Source of the DNA: Dichetophora obliterata
Lineage: Eukaryota; Arthropoda; Insecta; Diptera; Sciomyzidae
NCBI GenBank assembly: GCA_963920525.1
Contig: OY986438.1
Coordinates: 182,450,888 to 182,514,887 of the forward strand
DNA: 64,000 bases
Direction: 5' to 3'
In this document: one piece after another, positions 59,453 through 64,000 of the stretch
Position numbering within the stretch: the stretch's first letter is position 1
How the letters are laid out: each line of letters starts with the position of its first letter
Program-made: the position numbers and the translations under genes
The notes under the pieces: generated by a model
Databases searched by the model: none
Seen by the model: the letters and a program-made list of their open reading frames with translations, nothing else
Told to the model about the DNA's origin: nothing

Positions 59453-61330
59453 TTATAATATTTTTAAAATTTTATTTCTAAATTTTTGTTTGGATTTATT
59501 AAGAAGGTTTTGTAAATATATTTGATTTTTTAAGCTGTTTTGAAAATCTGCTTTTGCTTCAAATTTTGGTAAAATAGTTCTAGATGCGATCCGTGCATGA
59601 ATAAATCCATCTCCTGCTTCTTCACCGCAAACATTCGCTGAAGCTTCAGTGATAAGTTTTACGGAACGCTCAACCGCTTGAGTATGGCATGGAAAATGTA
59701 CAATATCTATATTTTCGGTATTATTTTTAATCATATTTTGGAAACTATCAAAAAAGATGCTTCAATACCGGTGGAATTGAGATGCTCTCTTCTTTCCAAA
59801 TAATTATATCGAAGTAATCTTCAGCAGCAAAATTTAATGTAGGTATTTGAAATATGCTAACATCTTGCTGAACTGTAAAATAAATATTTTAAATTTTTAA
59901 TATACGTCTTACAGCGATTTATCTTATGTGTCTCCTTTCATCCATTAGCATTGCCAGTAACAAATTTTCAGAAAAGGCAAAATATCCATTACACTAAATA
60001 ACTGGGTCTATTATTTTCAATACCGTTCTTTCAAAATGTCTTGATTTTGCTATCATACTGAACAAGTGCAAGCTCCCGTGCTGAATATATGGTTTAGCTT
60101 TGATTTCAAACCATATTGGAATGTAAACTTGTACGAAAAATTTCGCCAAATTTAAGGTGGAAACATAAAGCCGAAGAATACGATTGGCAATTGTAAGAAA
60201 ACTCTAATGTGATATGTTACTTGGATTTATATTTATCAAACAAGCAGGCGTATTGCCAGTAGAAACTGCAAGAGCAATTTGGTATAGATATCTTTGATCT
60301 GTACTTAAATCAGAAAGGTTTACATCTGGTAAATTCGAAGTAATAGGAACAAATGAAAATATTGAAAGATTTTCACATCCAAAGAGTTTCTTTCTAAATG
60401 GACCTGAAAAGCCTTTTGGACCACTAGTTCCCCCATCTAGTTCGAGAAACAAGTGACGTAATGGGAGTTCATTAGAATGCAGTAAGCAAATACTCGACTG
60501 TAATGGATTCCTTAGTTCCATTTCTAGTAAACTAATTAGTTTCTTTACAGTTAGTTTCAGTTTACAGGAGTCCCGTCGCAGCCAATCACTTTCAAATTAT
60601 TTCGACAAATTTTTTAACTGTCAAAAAATTAAGTAAATGGTTTTTTATTGCAATAGCAATGCCAGAAGATGCAATAAAATGGCCTTTGTACTTTGAGCCC
60701 GGTTCTGTTAAAACAACTACATGTTCTTCAAGAATTGTTTTTCTGGCAGATTTATTACCAATTTACCAATGAACCATCAAAGTAAAGTCCATAAAGCTCT
60801 TTATTTTCAAGTACGTATGAGTTCTGAATATCATTTCGCGCTCTTCGAATCTTATTGCGATCGACAACCAATGAAGAATCAGATGTAAAAATTATTCCTA
60901 CATCTTGTAAAGCTGAGCTAACAATAAGTGCTGCTACACAATCTGATATTCCCACTCTATCGCAAGCCATTGCTACATTATGAAATTTGATATCATTAGG
61001 AACTTTACGATCTGGTTTAGGTCTATTTGGTTGCACATCGATAACACTCATATTAGCTTGATTATCTGGTTCTGATTCAGTTCCTGAGTCTTCATATAGC
61101 ACATCGTTAGATTCTGATGCTATTGCCGGTTTGGACAAGCGTTACTGATGCGTCGTTCGCCATTCACTTGTCCTTAAAATTTTTTTGATGCTATGACAGC
61201 TATGTTTCCGATGCGCATTTGCCCTAATCCCCTTTGGTCCAACAAAAATTGTCTTTCTAATATTGGAACTTTTGTTTGGCAATGGCACAAACTCCGTTCG
61301 GTATACTTAATGCCTTCCTTTAAATTTTCA
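59453..61330 (-). pseudogene. Frameshifted pseudogene of an uncharacterised insect repeat-associated protein family
   Basis: On the minus strand, collinear coding blocks follow each other with frameshifts and stops. They are a block with ESNDVLYEDSGTESEPDNQ and ACDRVGISDCVAALIV (61138-60755); KTILEEHVVVLTEPGSKYKG (about 60730-60670) and VIGCDGTPV (about 60590-60565); NELPLRHLFLELDGGTSGP and DLSTDQRYLYQIALAVSTG (60521-60204); ANRILRLYVST and DERRHIR (60190-59930); and FPCHTQAVERSVKLITEASA (59690-59630). From memory this order matches a family found in many copies in insect and other animal genomes but lacking a known function. I suspect it is transposon-derived. No intact start or ends are visible, and the N-terminal limit is approximate. 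Confidence 0.6.
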
Positions 61331-61339
61331 TAACACTTT

Positions 61340-62101
61340 GCAAATTAATTCAGTTTATGGAAAACTTATCTCATTTGAAAAGTATTCCCAAGTGCTTAAG
61401 CCCAAAATTTTTTATTATTCAGACATTTAAAAAAAATTGTTTTATATAGAGATGATAACGAATATGTTTAACTATTGTCCCATTAAATTTTTTAAAAAAA
61501 ATTACCACAATTTCGGTTTTAACAACTAAAAATTATGAAAATTGGGTTTCCTTCCTTGTAAAAGGAAGACATTTCTTACGATTAAGAGTCATCAACAAAA
61601 AGTTTAAAATATTTAAAATATTTTGTTTTAACGAAAGCAATAAAAATTTGGAAGGATTATATTAATGTTCGTTTTTGATATAAGTAAAAAAGTTATAAGT
61701 TCCACCTCAGCTTTAATAGGTTGTGATTTTGAACTTAATAGAAAACTGTTTTGATTGAATAAACGATAAACAAAGTTATTTTGAATTGTTTTCAACATGC
61801 AAATCTAAATTCTGTATAAACCTGCAAAAAACGTCTAAGAATTTAGTGGATAGGCAAATCATCGCACTTTATGTTTAACACATACTCTGGCTACCCAAAT
61901 CCACTTTATACAAAACTCCTTTGTGGCAGATGCTGAAAATCCTGTATACTTAAAAGCACTATCATTCTATAGTCAAATAATCTATAAATTTTTGAATTTT
62001 GATATCTGGATACCATTTGATAGTGTCTCTCAAACAGTCAAAACTGATTTGATCAGACCAAAAAAGCGGTTTTTAGTGTGGGCCAACTTATAAATTGGCT
62101 T
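61340..62101. other. AT-rich DNA without a supported gene
   Basis: No coding or repeat signature recognised before the satellite-like array begins. Confidence 0.4.
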
Positions 62102-64000
62102 GAGACTTTTTTAAGCATTCTTACTCAGGGACCGAAAATAACAGATATTTTTGAAATTTCTATTCAAAAAAACAAATTCAAAGAGTAAGTCTATTCGATA
62201 TTTGAATTCAGCTATGTGATGCTTGTTAGCTAAGGAATAATAATCTTTAATGATTTTAATTTTTCTAATTTTTTTTTAAAAAGGCAATATATAATCGCTA
62301 TTTTTTGACCAATTTTACTTCGGTCAAAAATAAAAACTAAAATTTTACTTTAATTTTTTTGATCAAATATAAAAGTTAAAATTTGACTTTTAGTTTTTTG
62401 ATCAAAAATAAAAGTTAAAATTTTACTTTTATTTTTTTCGATAAAAGTTTTGAGACTTTTTGAAGCATTCTTACTCAGAGACCAAAAATAACAGTTATTT
62501 TCGAAATTTCTATTCAAAAAGTAAAATGAAAAGAGTAAGTCTATTCAATACTTAAATATAGCAATGTGATGCTTGTTAGTTAAGGAATAATAATCTTAAA
62601 TGATTTTAATATATCTGATTTTTTTAAAAAATCAATAAATAATAGTTATTTTTTGACCAATTTTATTTCGAAATTTCTATTCAAAAAGTAAAATGAAAAG
62701 AGTAAGTCTATTCGATATTTAAATAAAGCAATGTGATGCTTGTTATCTAAGGACTAATAATCTTAACTGATTTTAATATATCTGATTTTTTTTAAAAAGT
62801 CAATAAATAATAGTTATTTTTTGACCAATTTTATTTCGATCAAAAATGAAAGTTAAAATTTTATTATTATTCTTTTGATCAAATACAAAAGCTTAAATTT
62901 AACTTTAAGTTTTTTGATCAAAAATAAAAGTTAAAATTTGACTTTTAGTTTTTTGATCAAAAATAAAAGTAAAAATTTTACTTTTATTTTTTCGATAAAA
63001 GTCTTGAAACTTTTTTAAGCATTCTTTAAGCATTCCATTCAAAAAGTAAAATGAAAAGAGTAAGTCTATTCGATATTTAAATATAGCAATGTGATGCTTC
63101 TTAGCTAAGGAATAATAATTTTAAATGATTTTAATTTTTCAGATTTTTTAAAAGGAATCAATATATAATCGTTATTTTCTGACCAATTTTGTTTTGATCA
63201 AAAATAAAAATTAAATTTTATTTTTATTTTTTTATCATATATAAAAGTTCAAACTTGACATTTAGTTATTTGATCAGAAATAAAAGTTAAATTTTTACAT
63301 TTATTTTCCGATAAAAGGCTTGAGACTTTTTTAAGTATTCTTACTCAGGGACCGAAAATAACAGTTATTTTTGAAATTTCTATTCAAAAAGTCAAATGGA
63401 AAAAGTAAGTCTATTTTATATTTGAATATAGCAATGTGATGATTGATATCTAAGGAATAAAAATTTTAATGATTTTAATTTATCTGATTTTTTAAAAAGT
63501 CAATAAAAAAATCGTTATTTCTTGACCAATTTTATTTCGATCACAAATAAAAGTTAAAATTTGACTTTCATTTTTTTGATCATACATAAAAGTTAAAATT
63601 TGACTTTTATTATTTTGATCAAAAATTACAGTTAAAATATGACTTTTATTTTTTCGAACAAAATTAAAAGTCATATTTTAATTCTTATATCATCTGCTTG
63701 CAGCCGCTTTCAAGTCGTTTGCGAAATAAATGAAAACAAAATGTGCAATGATCAGTAACTAAGCGAAGATCGATAGCAATGTTTATATCTCTGTGCCAAA
63801 ATGTTACGAATATTGGAGTAAGAGAATAAAAAATGTACTCTTTTAATTATTTTGAAAATTTAAACTATTATAGTAGGTAATAAAAAATAGATCAGTCAAA
63901 TTTTTAATCTCTATTTTTGATCGGAAAAATAAAAATAAATTTTAAATTTTATTTTTGATCAAAAGAATAAAAGTCAAGTTTTAACTTTTATTTTTGATCG
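62102..64000. repeat. Satellite-like array, ~350-bp units, open at the window end
   Basis: The landmark GTAAGTCTATTC recurs at about 62185, 62538, 62703, 63060 and 63407, giving spacings of 353, 165, 357 and 347, so one unit is about half length. Each unit contains a sub-array of about 36-bp words such as TTTTTGATCAAAAATAAAAG and TTAAAATTTGACTTTTA, centred on the palindrome TGATCA. The array continues to 64000 and presumably beyond. The repeated QILTFI-type frame at 63492-63674 is a by-product. Confidence 0.85.

Overview
The window looks like nuclear DNA of a fly (Diptera, probably a schizophoran such as a tephritid). It is very AT-rich and full of CAA/CAG and TTTG runs. Its recognisable coding remnants are mariner, Tc1 and pogo transposases, two kinds of non-LTR retrotransposon, and a tRNA-derived SINE, all typical of insect repeats. 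I found no convincing intact host gene, rRNA or functional tRNA. Essentially every supported feature is a mobile element, a decayed copy of one, or a tandem repeat.

Layout. 1-5746: AT-rich DNA without a gene. 5757-8162: a 5'-truncated RTE-like LINE with a 10-bp target-site duplication (TSD) and an (AAGT)n tail. 9576-10653: two small TA-flanked inverted-repeat elements. 14630-15341: a fold-back remnant of an ITm (IS630/Tc1/mariner) transposon. 16290-17748: a long-inverted-repeat element with another MITE nested inside. 20241-21054: a SINE and a MITE. 21660-22560: a dead Tc1 transposon. 23209-25027: a pogo-like element with ten copies of a GGCCAATAAC motif. 25857-27260: TATTCA hexamer arrays, one split by a 257-bp MITE. 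28382-28640: a mariner tail. 28932-29582: a hAT-like element. 31216-34960: a SINE split by a LINE that is itself split by a 1.5-kb hAT-like element. 35124-39620: SINE, dead mariner, and a near-full-length second RTE-like LINE.

The main find is 43092-56814. This is a 13.7-kb foldback-type element flanked by a perfect 9-bp direct repeat (CATGTTAAG). It consists of two inverted arms of about 4.58 kb each (after subtracting later insertions) around a 2.8-kb centre. Each arm carries ten copies of a ~353-bp repeat, and that repeat is itself a dimer of two related ~177-bp halves. Unit spacings match between the arms near the centre and drift apart outward. Two later transposons (a TTAA-flanked piggyBac-like element and a 736-bp element with a 9-bp TSD) interrupt only the left arm. 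The right arm preserves both empty sites, so the palindrome came first. The element sits in one copy of a tandemly duplicated repeat, and the second copy (57598-58260) serves as a paralogous empty site.

59453-61330 (minus strand) is a frameshifted pseudogene of a protein family that I recall as recurrent but uncharacterised in insect genomes. 62102-64000 is the start of a ~350-bp satellite-like array running off the window. Since no intact gene is present, nothing here forms a pathway. The informative relations are the nesting order and the shared target-site signatures.
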